Assembly: GCA_947088415.1 (NCBI GenBank)
Contig: CAMUGK010000042.1
Location: forward strand, 1 to 7,467
Length of the DNA: 7,467 nt
Direction: 5' to 3'
DNA from: an uncultured Bacillota bacterium
Lineage (GTDB): Bacteria; Bacillota; Clostridia; Christensenellales; UBA1242
The notes below the pieces were generated by a model. That model was not told the DNA's origin. It did no database searches and saw only the letters and a list, made by a program, of their open reading frames with translations. Shown one piece after another: positions 1 to 5,381 of the stretch. The first letter of the stretch is position 1, and each line of letters opens with the position of its first letter. The position numbers and the translations under genes were made by a program.

Positions 1-71
1 AAATTTAAATAAAAAAATTTCCTATGATAAAAATAATAATAAAAAACTTTTTATAAAAAACAGCAAAATGC

Positions 72-100
72 TTGATTTTATATTTTCTTTATGATATTCT
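72..100 (+). promoter_or_regulatory. Candidate sigma-A promoter upstream of the tRNA-Leu region
   Basis: TTGATT at 72-77 and TATTCT at 95-100 are separated by 17 nt, each matching four of six consensus bases. A transcript starting near 107 would run through both leader repeats and into tRNA-Leu. In DNA this AT-rich such a match can arise by chance, so it is only a candidate. Confidence 0.35.
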
Positions 101-120
101 ATAGAAGCAGAAAAGTTTGA

Positions 121-203
121 CAGACTAGCCGTCTGCCATTACAAGTGCCTTTCTTGTAACAACTTTACTATCAACAAATTATTTATGCCGGCGAAAGTGA
201 AAT
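121..203 (+). repeat. Direct repeat, copy 1: tRNA leader plus truncated tRNA 5' end
   Basis: This stretch aligns with 270-352 at an offset of about 150 nt. The ungapped core 131-190 matches 281-340 at 50 of 60 positions. It contains a CAGAC/GTCTG hairpin (121-135) and a second hairpin with 7-bp arms and a 7-nt loop (139-159). It then carries a tRNA-like start at 187-203 that matches the first 16 nt of the real tRNA-Leu apart from one inserted base and a few changes. After 203 the similarity to the tRNA is lost, so this looks like a decayed or truncated duplicate of the tRNA-Leu locus. Confidence 0.75.
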
Positions 204-269
204 ATCTCCGCTTTACACGACGGCAAAGCCTAGCGTAAATGCTCGATGCGTCCGCTTCGCTACCTAGTG
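204..269. other. GC-richer structured segment between the two leader repeats
   Basis: This 66-nt segment is visibly richer in G+C than the flanking DNA. It holds a small GGC-AAA-GCC hairpin (222-230) nested inside a TTTAC (214-218)/GTAAA (236-240) pairing, and a GCG...CGC pairing near 248-260. It sits where the body of a second tRNA would be expected but shows no cloverleaf and no long alignment with tRNA-Leu. It may be a decayed tRNA body or a small inserted palindromic element. No convincing coding sequence was seen. Confidence 0.4.
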
Positions 270-352
270 CAGACGAAACCGTCTGCCATAACAAGTTTAA
301 ATCTTGTAAATACTTTACTATCAACAAAATATTCATGCCGGTGTGGTGAAAT
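270..352 (+). repeat. Direct repeat, copy 2: leader and 5' end of tRNA-Leu
   Basis: This is the partner of 121-203. It comprises a GCAGAC/GTCTGC hairpin (269-286), an ACAAG/CTTGT hairpin with a 7-nt loop (291-307), a conserved stretch centred on CTTTACTATCAACAAA (313-328) and the first 16 nt of the intact tRNA. Stem sequences are conserved between copies while the loops differ, which suggests that the RNA structure matters or that the hairpins mutate by stem-preserving steps. Confidence 0.75.
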
Positions 353-422
353 GGCAGACGCGCGGGACTCAAAATCCCGTGTCCGCAAGGACGTGTCGGT
401 TCGACCCCGACCACCGGCACCA
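337..422 (+). tRNA. tRNA-Leu (anticodon CAA)
   Basis: A full class II cloverleaf is visible. The 7-bp acceptor stem is GCCGGTG paired with CACCGGC (412-418), followed by discriminator A and an encoded CCA (420-422). The anticodon stem CGGGA/TCCCG encloses the loop CTCAAAA, giving anticodon CAA, which reads UUG leucine codons. A long variable arm (GTCC...GGAC) typical of leucine and serine tRNAs follows, then a T arm GTCGG/CCGAC with loop TTCGACC. The 86-nt length suits tRNA-Leu. The gene is followed directly by an intrinsic terminator. Confidence 0.97.
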
Positions 423-424
423 TC

Positions 425-461
425 AAAAGTGCCTAAATACCGAAAATTTAGGTACTTTTTT
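425..461 (+). terminator. Intrinsic terminator of tRNA-Leu
   Basis: A stem of 14 pairs (AAAAGTGCCTAAAT at 425-438 with 446-459, one G-T wobble) closes a 7-nt loop and runs straight into a T tract at 456-461. It begins two bases after the encoded CCA, as expected for tRNA transcription termination. The A-rich 5' arm could also let it act in the opposite direction. Confidence 0.88.
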
Positions 462-486
462 ATAACTTATCTATTCTTGCAAATTT

Positions 487-537
487 TCTAACAATTTTCA
501 CATTTTTCTAACAATTTTCTAACAATCGTCTAACAAT
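487..537. repeat. Four TCTAACAAT short direct repeats
   Basis: Identical 9-mers lie at 487-495, 507-515, 518-526 and 529-537, with start-to-start spacings of 20, 11 and 11 bp, close to whole helical turns. They lie in the convergent intergenic region between the tRNA-Leu terminator and the HAD gene terminator. They are too short and close-packed for CRISPR. They could be protein-binding iterons or slippage-generated AT-rich repeats. Confidence 0.7.
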
Positions 538-594
538 TTATTTCGTGTTATTAAATGTTAAGTAAGATTTTAAAATGCTGTTTAATGTTGAATA

Positions 595-630
595 GACAAA
601 AACCAGCCAAGAACATTAAAGTTCTCGGCT
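595..630 (-). terminator. Terminator of the PRTase-DprA-HAD operon
   Basis: Read on the minus strand, GCCGAGAAC (629-621) pairs with GTTCTTGGC (614-606) around a 6-nt loop. One G-T wobble forms on this strand, where the plus strand would have an A-C mismatch. The stem is followed by TGGTTTTTG, giving a U tract. The stem starts at the HAD stop codon, so it closes the operon. Confidence 0.85.
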
Positions 631-1166
631 CAGATTTTTATTAAATATCCTTTAACATCAAAAATATCAGTTTTCATAACATCAACAATTTCAATTTGTT
701 TATAGTTCTGGAAACTGCTTTCATCATTCTCAAAAATCAAAACTTTATTTACATTTGTCAAGCGTTTTATTTTTTCTATTGATTTCACAAAGTTTGTTTT
801 ATCGTCATAAATGATTCCTTGAAAAATTTTATCTAAATCAAATTCTTTTATAATTACATCTGCTCTTCGTTTGCTTGCTTTTGTCCATAAAATACAATTG
901 CGTTTCCCGTTTTGCTTCAATTTCTGAAAAAGTATGTTGTTTAAAACCAACCTATATTTCATCCAATTTAAAGAAAAATATCGTTGCTTTTCTTCTATGA
1001 TTTGCTTCAATTCTTGCAACGATATTTTATTTATATCGTTCCGCGTTATTCGCTTTTCATCATCAATTCTTGGATATCCAAATTTTTCTAAAGCGAAATT
1101 ATATGCATCATTGTTTAAGGTTGTTGAACTTACGAGTGTATCGTCTAAATCTGAAATTATTATCAT
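630..1166 (-). CDS. Small HAD-superfamily hydrolase (putative phosphatase)
   Basis: This 178-residue protein is a haloacid dehalogenase-type hydrolase and probably a cytosolic phosphatase; its substrate cannot be read. Motif I is DLDDTL (residues 6-11), with Asp6 the expected nucleophile and Asp8 the acid/base. Motif II is the Thr95 of LWTKAS, motif III is probably Lys123, and motif IV is the acidic FENDES (145-150) with Asp148. About 85 mostly helical residues between motifs I and II would form a small C1-type cap. The ATG overlaps the stop of the DprA-like gene by 4 nt (ATGA), with GGTGAG six bases upstream, so it is translationally coupled as the last gene of the operon. The stop is TGA, followed at once by a terminator. 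Family assignment is firm; phosphatase activity is inferred from the complete motif set. Confidence 0.88.
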   Translation of the reverse strand: MIIISDLDDTLVSSTTLNNDAYNFALEKFGYPRIDDEKRITRNDINKISLQELKQIIEEKQRYFSLNWMKYRLVLNNILFQKLKQNGKRNCILWTKASKRRADVIIKEFDLDKIFQGIIYDDKTNFVKSIEKIKRLTNVNKVLIFENDESSFQNYKQIEIVDVMKTDIFDVKGYLIKI

Positions 1167-2005
1167 TTCATACTCACCAGTTCTTTCATGGTTTTTTGAG
1201 TTAGCATAGTTGCACCTTCTTCCAAAAATTGCTTGTTCAAGCCAAAAATTGATTTCCCATTGTCAGTTTTTTCATTGAACATAACATATCGCTTGTGCCC
1301 GTATTCTCTCGCCTTGTTCATTGCGTGCCTTGAGCCACTATCTCCTTCTCCTTGCTTAAAACTCGCAATCAAAACAACTGCTTTGGAAAACATTGCTTGC
1401 AATCGGTCTCGTTCAATAAATCTTTTGATTCCTTCATTACGACTTTTTGGCTTTGCAACATATTCAGTTATGACAAGTCCGCCTTTTTCAACAATCTCGT
1501 TCGCCAAATCAATATTCTTGTAAGGATAAATGCTGTCCAAAATTGTTGGCAAAAATGCGACAGTCTTTCCGCCGTGTTCAACGCAAACTTTGTGTGCAAT
1601 TGTGTCACAACCATTCGCAAGTCCACTGACAATCGTCATATCGTTTTCAATAAATTGCTCAACAATTTTCCTTTCTCTTTGTTCAATATCTTCGTCTGGA
1701 GTCAAACAACCGATAACAGCAACATTTTTGCTTATGTCTTTCAACAAATTAATGTTTCCACGATAGAAAAACAAAAATGGCTTATCGCTTTGTTTTATAC
1801 TTTCACTAACTTGCGGAAAGTTTTCGTCAAAACAACAAATAACATCAAAATTTGCATTTTTTAGGATTTTCTCATACCTTTCAACATCAACATCAATTTC
1901 TTCCACTTTTTCGCACGATGAAAAACTCTTCCAAAAATTTGCATTGGATTTTATCAGTCCTTCGCAAACTGCAACATAAAGTATCAGCGAAAGTTTTGAA
2001 TACAT
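1163..2005 (-). CDS. DprA-like Rossmann (SLOG superfamily) protein
   Basis: This 280-residue protein resembles DprA/Smf, which in transformation loads RecA on incoming single-stranded DNA. The layout follows DprA: a helical N-terminal region (1-90) with the FP...KPFLFFYRGN stretch (63-84) seen before the Rossmann fold, beta strand NVAVIGC (94-100), SGLANGCDTIAH (127-138), GKTVAFLP (146-153), IYP..N (159-164), GGLVITEY (175-182) and FIERDR (196-201). Key departures are GCL where DprA has GSR after the first strand, RDR in place of the usual RNR, and no C-terminal winged-helix domain. It therefore looks like a divergent DprA/SLOG protein, perhaps a nucleotide sensor or DNA-binding partner, rather than the housekeeping DprA. 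AAGGAG six bases upstream supports the start, which lies 2 nt after the PRTase stop; the 3' end overlaps the HAD gene by 4 nt. Confidence 0.85.
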   Translation of the reverse strand: MYSKLSLILYVAVCEGLIKSNANFWKSFSSCEKVEEIDVDVERYEKILKNANFDVICCFDENFPQVSESIKQSDKPFLFFYRGNINLLKDISKNVAVIGCLTPDEDIEQRERKIVEQFIENDMTIVSGLANGCDTIAHKVCVEHGGKTVAFLPTILDSIYPYKNIDLANEIVEKGGLVITEYVAKPKSRNEGIKRFIERDRLQAMFSKAVVLIASFKQGEGDSGSRHAMNKAREYGHKRYVMFNEKTDNGKSIFGLNKQFLEEGATMLTQKTMKELVSMK

Positions 2006-2007
2006 TA

Positions 2008-2613
2008 TTAACTCCTTGTTTTTGCAATTACATAAAGTATAACATTTTTTGCACCAAAGTCAAACAAAGTTTGGACGCAATCTTCTGCGACATTCACACC
2101 TTCAGTGTAAATATCGTCAACAAGAATAATATTTGCATCTTTTATGATATTCTTGTTGATTTCACAGGTGTCTTTTGTTATTCCAATATATGGATCGTCT
2201 CCAGTATTGTTTTCAAGCCTCCAATTGTGCGTGGTTTTTGTGTTTTCAACTCTTTTAATTGCATTTGTGCCATTCTTGACTCCAAGACTATCAGCAACGC
2301 TTAAAACCGCTTTTTTAAACATCAGCTGACTTTGTGAATAACTTTTGTCAGTCTTTGATCTTGGGATTGTGCAAATTACAACACGAGAAAAATTTTCTTT
2401 TTGCACAATCGACTTTAAATCATTTGAAAGTTTTTCACAAACTGTGACAAAATCTTCGACTAAATCAGTTTCGCTGTATTGCTTGCTCATATTTTTAAGT
2501 CGATTGATAAAATCTGGATTCCCCTGTTTTTGATAACCAACATAATCACAGTTATAATAGCCTGTCACATCTCTATCCACATATTTGTTTGCTTTGATTG
2601 TAAATTTTTTCAT
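2008..2613 (-). CDS. ComF-like phosphoribosyltransferase-domain protein
   Basis: This 201-residue protein carries the type I phosphoribosyltransferase signature IILVDDIYTEGVN (162-174), in which the acidic pair Asp166-Asp167 and the following loop bind the ribose and 5-phosphate of PRPP. Upstream, KRVENTKTTHNWRLENN (120-136) resembles the R..NT..Q...R..N segment of ComFC, and CTIPRSKTDK (81-90) fits the strand before the flexible loop. The N-terminal zinc ribbon of ComFC is absent: there are only scattered cysteines and no CxxC pairs. The acceptor base or substrate, if any, is unknown. It is the first gene of the operon, with AGGAG 10 nt upstream of the ATG. Its last codons contain the AAGGAG ribosome site of the DprA-like gene. 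Fold assignment is confident; catalytic activity and function are not. Confidence 0.85.
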   Translation of the reverse strand: MKKFTIKANKYVDRDVTGYYNCDYVGYQKQGNPDFINRLKNMSKQYSETDLVEDFVTVCEKLSNDLKSIVQKENFSRVVICTIPRSKTDKSYSQSQLMFKKAVLSVADSLGVKNGTNAIKRVENTKTTHNWRLENNTGDDPYIGITKDTCEINKNIIKDANIILVDDIYTEGVNVAEDCVQTLFDFGAKNVILYVIAKTRS

Positions 2614-2639
2614 TTTCTTTCAACTCCTTTCTTAAAATG

Positions 2640-2674
2640 CAAAAGGCTGAAGAAATTTCTCTCTCCAACCTTTT
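2640..2674 (-). other. 5'-leader stem-loop before the PRTase gene
   Basis: On the minus strand CAAAAGGTTG (2674-2665) pairs with CAGCCTTTTG (2649-2640). One of these pairs is a G-T wobble that exists only on this strand. The enclosed loop contains a further self-complementary AGAAATTTCT. If transcription starts near 2678, the hairpin forms the very 5' end of the operon mRNA and lies 27 nt before the ATG. It is followed only by CATTTT, so as a terminator for trpS it would be weak. It may be an mRNA stabiliser, an attenuator or a leaky trpS terminator. Confidence 0.55.
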
Positions 2675-2678
2675 GTTA

Positions 2679-2729
2679 AGCCAATATTATCATTGAAAAT
2701 TGTCAAAATCAAGATTTAGTGCCAATATT
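2679..2729. repeat. GCCAATATT direct repeat flanking the operon promoter
   Basis: The 9-mer GCCAATATT occurs at 2679-2687 and 2721-2729. Starts are 42 bp apart, about four helical turns, bracketing the candidate promoter and inverted repeat. It may be a pair of regulator sites or a coincidence. Confidence 0.4.
2685..2712 (-). promoter_or_regulatory. Candidate promoter of the PRTase-DprA-HAD operon with operator-like inverted repeat
   Basis: On the minus strand a -35-like TTGATT (2712-2707) and a -10-like GATAAT (2690-2685) are separated by 16 nt. The spacer is almost filled by a 15-nt imperfect inverted repeat, TTGACAAATTTTCAA (2706-2692), with six of seven pairs matching. Such a placement is typical of a repressor site, but the region is very AT-rich and no regulator gene is nearby. 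Confidence 0.4.
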
Positions 2730-2752
2730 TTTTTATTTTAATTTTTTTATTT

Positions 2753-3745
2753 TTATCTAACCCCAATACTCTTTAAAACTTTTTGATAATATTCTTGTGC
2801 AACTTTTCTTGCCTTGATTGCTCCTTCGTTTAAAATTTTATCAACTTCTTCTTTATGTGCCATGAAATAATTAAACTTTTCTCGCATTGGCGAAATAACT
2901 TTATTTGCAACTTCAAAAAGTTGTTTCTTGGCATCTCCCCAACCTAAACCATTTTGTAAATCTTTAACAAATTGTTGATATTCTTCATTGCTTGCAAAAA
3001 TTTTATATATTGTTGCCAATGTGCAGTTTGGGTCTTTTGGCTCACCTGGGAGATTACTATCTGTAACGATTTTATTAATTGATTTTTGCAAAGTTTTTTC
3101 ATCAGTAAAAAGCCCAATTTGATTATTATAACTTTTGCTCATTTTTCGTCCGTCAAGACCAACAAGTGTGCATGTATTTTTTTCAATATATTCTTCTGGC
3201 ACAACAAAGGTTTTGCCATATTTTTTATTAAAGTTTTCGGCTATATCTCGAGCGATTTCAATATGTTGTTTTTGGTCAAGTCCGACTGGCACTAAATTTG
3301 AACCAAAAAGTAAAATATCTGCTGCCATAAGAATTGGATAATTATATAACCCCATATTTATTCCGCTGTCGACATCATCGCCATTTTTAATATTTTCTTC
3401 GGTTTTGGCTTTATAGGCATGCGCCCTGTTCATAAGCCCTTTTGGAGTAACATTCGACAAAATCCAACTTAAATGAAAAACCTCTGGAACATCTGTTTGA
3501 CGATAAAACACAATTTTTTCTGGGTCAAGCCCGCAGGCAAGCCATGTGCAAGCAATATTATATGTGAAATCTTTCATCTCTTGTGCCGACGACAAAGTGT
3601 TTAAAGCATGATTATCTGCGATAAAATAAAAACAATCAAATTCAGGATTTTTGCTGAGTTCTATGGCAGGTTTGATTGCACCAAAATAATTGCCAAGATG
3701 AGCATAGCCTGTTGGTTTAATACCTGTCAAGATTCGTTTTTTCAT
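2753..3745 (-). CDS. trpS: Tryptophan--tRNA ligase (TrpRS)
   Basis: This 330-residue class I aminoacyl-tRNA synthetase activates tryptophan with ATP and charges tRNA-Trp in the cytosol. Its length is normal for bacterial TrpRS. The HIGH-type signature lies in TGYAHLGNYFGA (12-23), the KMSKS loop is at residues 201-205, and the family hallmarks YPILMAADILLFG (136-148) and VPVGLDQKQHIE (152-163) are present. The C-terminal helical part (about 210-330) is complete. GGAGG five bases upstream supports the ATG, and a good promoter precedes it, so the gene has its own transcription start despite lying only 50 bp from the Ig-like gene. No T-box-like leader was seen: only about 15 nt lie between the predicted start of transcription and the ATG. 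Nothing suggests an unusual role; it appears to be the housekeeping enzyme. Confidence 0.97.
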   Translation of the reverse strand: MKKRILTGIKPTGYAHLGNYFGAIKPAIELSKNPEFDCFYFIADNHALNTLSSAQEMKDFTYNIACTWLACGLDPEKIVFYRQTDVPEVFHLSWILSNVTPKGLMNRAHAYKAKTEENIKNGDDVDSGINMGLYNYPILMAADILLFGSNLVPVGLDQKQHIEIARDIAENFNKKYGKTFVVPEEYIEKNTCTLVGLDGRKMSKSYNNQIGLFTDEKTLQKSINKIVTDSNLPGEPKDPNCTLATIYKIFASNEEYQQFVKDLQNGLGWGDAKKQLFEVANKVISPMREKFNYFMAHKEEVDKILNEGAIKARKVAQEYYQKVLKSIGVR

Positions 3746-3766
3746 TTATTCCTCCAAAACAAGTAT

Positions 3767-3795
3767 ATTGTAACATAGAAAAAATTTTATCGCAA
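3767..3795 (-). promoter_or_regulatory. Sigma-A type promoter of trpS
   Basis: On the minus strand, TTGCGA (3795-3790) and TACAAT (3772-3767) are separated by exactly 17 nt. The -35 element abuts the stop codon of the upstream Ig-like gene (3796-3798). Transcription would begin near 3760, leaving a very short leader that contains the GGAGG site. Confidence 0.75.
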
Positions 3796-4500
3796 CTAAT
3801 TTTTAATAATATCAAGCTTAATAACAAAATCCATGACAATGCCAAAATCTATTGTCACCTTTCCCGATTTTTCTGCGGAAACAATAAAACTTCCACCTAA
3901 ATCACGAGAAACTGTAATGCCTTCACTTGTTATAAATTCGACATCTGAATATTCTTTTATAATCGTTTTAGCAGAATTAATATAAAGCACAAGTTTAAAA
4001 ACAGCAACATCTGAAATGTAAAGTTTATTTTCTGCAAAAATGCAATTGTCTGTTAAAGGAGTTATATCATAATAAAACTTTTGCATTTCAAAAGAAGGAT
4101 TGTCTGGCAAGATTATATCGCCATCCCCCTCATGATTGTTGTTATCTTCAACGTCTTTGACAACTTTAATTTGAGCAACAGAAAAATATTTGTTGTTTTG
4201 ATATTCAACACTGACATTTAAAATAGTTATGCCTTCTTTAACACCTGTTATTAATTTATTTTCATTAATAACTGCAACGCTAGTATCTGCAATTGACAAA
4301 ACCACATCTGCTTTCTCATCAAATTTTGAATAAGAAACCTGACTTTCTTTGCCAACATACACAACCATATCTTCAACAGCAACCGGATTTGAGCCTTTGT
4401 TTGTTGGATTAAATGCAAAATGAAAAATTAGCACTAAAATGCCAGCAAAAGCAAGAACTAAAGCTAAAAGAACATACACAATTTTATGCAAAGTTTTCAT
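3796..4500 (-). CDS. Membrane-anchored protein with a BIG2-type Ig-like domain, function unknown
   Basis: I do not recognise this 234-residue protein as a named family. It begins with a short positively charged stretch and one hydrophobic segment (about 7-28), either an uncleaved anchor or a signal sequence without a clear cleavage or lipobox motif, so the rest is probably outside the membrane. Residues about 40-114 resemble a bacterial Ig-like group 2 domain, with the alternating-strand pattern ending in LITGVKEGITILNV (83-96). A polar, acidic linker follows (about 115-135), then a beta-rich C-terminal region (about 137-234) that may be a second Ig-like fold. BIG2 domains usually mediate adhesion or structural contacts at the envelope. 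No strong ribosome site precedes the ATG. Upstream are three Spo0A-box-like sites. The neighbours are yunB and trpS; a spore-envelope role is possible but unproven. Confidence 0.75.
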   Translation of the reverse strand: MKTLHKIVYVLLALVLAFAGILVLIFHFAFNPTNKGSNPVAVEDMVVYVGKESQVSYSKFDEKADVVLSIADTSVAVINENKLITGVKEGITILNVSVEYQNNKYFSVAQIKVVKDVEDNNNHEGDGDIILPDNPSFEMQKFYYDITPLTDNCIFAENKLYISDVAVFKLVLYINSAKTIIKEYSDVEFITSEGITVSRDLGGSFIVSAEKSGKVTIDFGIVMDFVIKLDIIKN

Positions 4501-4558
4501 GCTTTAATTTTAATCAAAAGCCTTATATTTGTAAAGTAAAATGTTCAAAATTTTCTAA

Positions 4559-4609
4559 TTTTGTCGAGTTTGTATTATGTTTTGTCGAATAATATTGCTT
4601 TTTGTCGGT
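4559..4609 (-). promoter_or_regulatory. Cluster of three Spo0A-box-like sites
   Basis: Read on the plus strand, TTTGTCGAG (4560-4568), TTTGTCGAA (4581-4589) and TTTGTCGGT (4601-4609) match the 0A box TTTGTCRAA at 8, 9 and 7 of 9 positions. They share one orientation and are 21 and 20 bp apart, about two helical turns. They lie 59-109 bp upstream of the Ig-like gene start, and the last overlaps the yunB stop codon. A poor promoter candidate downstream (TTGAAC at 4548-4543, TATAAG at 4527-4522, 15-nt spacer) could be the target of activation. Confidence 0.6.
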
Positions 4610-5277
4610 TAATAATTAAGCTTTTGAATACCATCAAAATAAAATTCTGGGACTTTTCCAGTGATAATACTTTCACAGATTAAAACTTCCAAAGAAGTGG
4701 CAAAGTTTTGAGTTCGAGCAGGCAAAACCATTCCTACATTAGACGTGATATTAAAATTTAGCGAATGGCGAGTTTGATTTATTCCTGCACTTTGAAATCT
4801 TGTAAAAAATTCGGTGTATACTGTTCCTACTGGCACAAGTTTAAGGCTTATCATTGGGCCTAAACCGAAAAAGAAAGGGATTCCTGTAAAAGTGCCAAGT
4901 GCGATGGAAATACCTTCACTGCCTAAATCATCCATTTCAATTTGAACAAGTTCGGTCACACGTCTGACAAGTTTGTTTATCTCTACAGTGTTGGTTTGAA
5001 TTAAAGAAATTTCATTGTTAGAATTATATGAAATTGCAACAAGGTCACTATAGATTAAATTATTTTCAGTCATGGCAATTGAAACCGATTGTGAAATAAC
5101 TTTGGTTGAAAGAGAACGTATTTTTTCTTCACTAAGTGAACATACGACTGGACTGACAACATAGAAATAATAAAAAATAAAAGCCAAGATTATTGCTATT
5201 ATTCCACAAACAGCAATCTTAAATTTTGACCTTTTTTTTCTTCTTTTTTTCTTAACTAAACATGCATCTTGATACAT
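4609..5277 (-). CDS. yunB: Sporulation protein YunB
   Basis: YunB is a conserved sporulation protein; in Bacillus subtilis it is made in the mother cell under sigma-E, and its biochemical role is unknown. From the ATG used here the protein is 222 residues. A very basic cytosolic tail (KKKRRKKR) is followed by one transmembrane segment (about 21-41) and then an extracytoplasmic domain. Family hallmarks are the DLVAISYNSNNEI stretch (78-90), the IALGTFTGIPFFFGLGP block (125-141), GINQTRH (165-171) and the C-terminal ITGKVPEFYF (205-214). A TTG at 5316 would add 13 residues. Neither start has a clear Shine-Dalgarno; ATG is preferred because it is the stronger codon and because a TATAAT-like hexamer (5333-5328) would place transcription start almost on the TTG. 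It lies 104 nt downstream of spoVAE on the same strand. Confidence 0.88.
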   Translation of the reverse strand: MYQDACLVKKKRRKKRSKFKIAVCGIIAIILAFIFYYFYVVSPVVCSLSEEKIRSLSTKVISQSVSIAMTENNLIYSDLVAISYNSNNEISLIQTNTVEINKLVRRVTELVQIEMDDLGSEGISIALGTFTGIPFFFGLGPMISLKLVPVGTVYTEFFTRFQSAGINQTRHSLNFNITSNVGMVLPARTQNFATSLEVLICESIITGKVPEFYFDGIQKLNY

Positions 5278-5346
5278 ATATAAATATATATGATTTAATT
5301 CGCATATCTTTGACAATTTTTAATAGAATTATATATTTTGTGCCTA

Positions 5347-5366
5347 GTATGCATTGCATAATACTG
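5347..5366. other. Interrupted palindrome between spoVAE and yunB
   Basis: AGTATGCATTGCATAATACT has pairing AGTAT/ATACT arms with an inner GCA/TGC pairing and a bulge. There is no U tract on the minus strand after it, so it is a poor terminator for spoVAE. It may be a regulatory site or mRNA structure between the spoVA genes and yunB. Confidence 0.35.
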
Positions 5367-5381
5367 TATTTTGTATTATTT

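Noticed and set aside
139..426. Minus-strand 95-codon ORF across the tRNA region
   Set aside because: Its first ~30 residues are the antisense translation of tRNA-Leu and the rest covers the two leader repeats; there is no ribosome site, so it is a spurious ORF.
246..491. Plus-strand 81-codon ORF
   Set aside because: It reads through the tRNA-Leu gene and its terminator; a typical tRNA-overlap artefact.
487..537. Possible CRISPR array
   Set aside because: Repeats are 9 bp with 2-11 bp between them, no unique spacers of the proper size and no cas genes.
1352..1864. Plus-strand 170-codon ORF
   Set aside because: It lies antisense inside the DprA-like gene, which has conserved motifs and good translation signals; the opposite-strand product shows no recognisable domain.
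1852..2304. Plus-strand 150-codon ORF
   Set aside because: Antisense across the DprA-like and PRTase genes, with no ribosome site or domain pattern; a shadow.
3453..3461. Perfect Spo0A-box-like TTCGACAAA
   Set aside because: It lies inside trpS, where the codons of the conserved segment WILSNVTPKG explain it, and it has no neighbours or promoter.
3746..3795. T-box or other riboswitch before trpS
   Set aside because: The predicted leader is only about 15 nt, too short for a T-box, and no specifier loop or T-box motif is visible.
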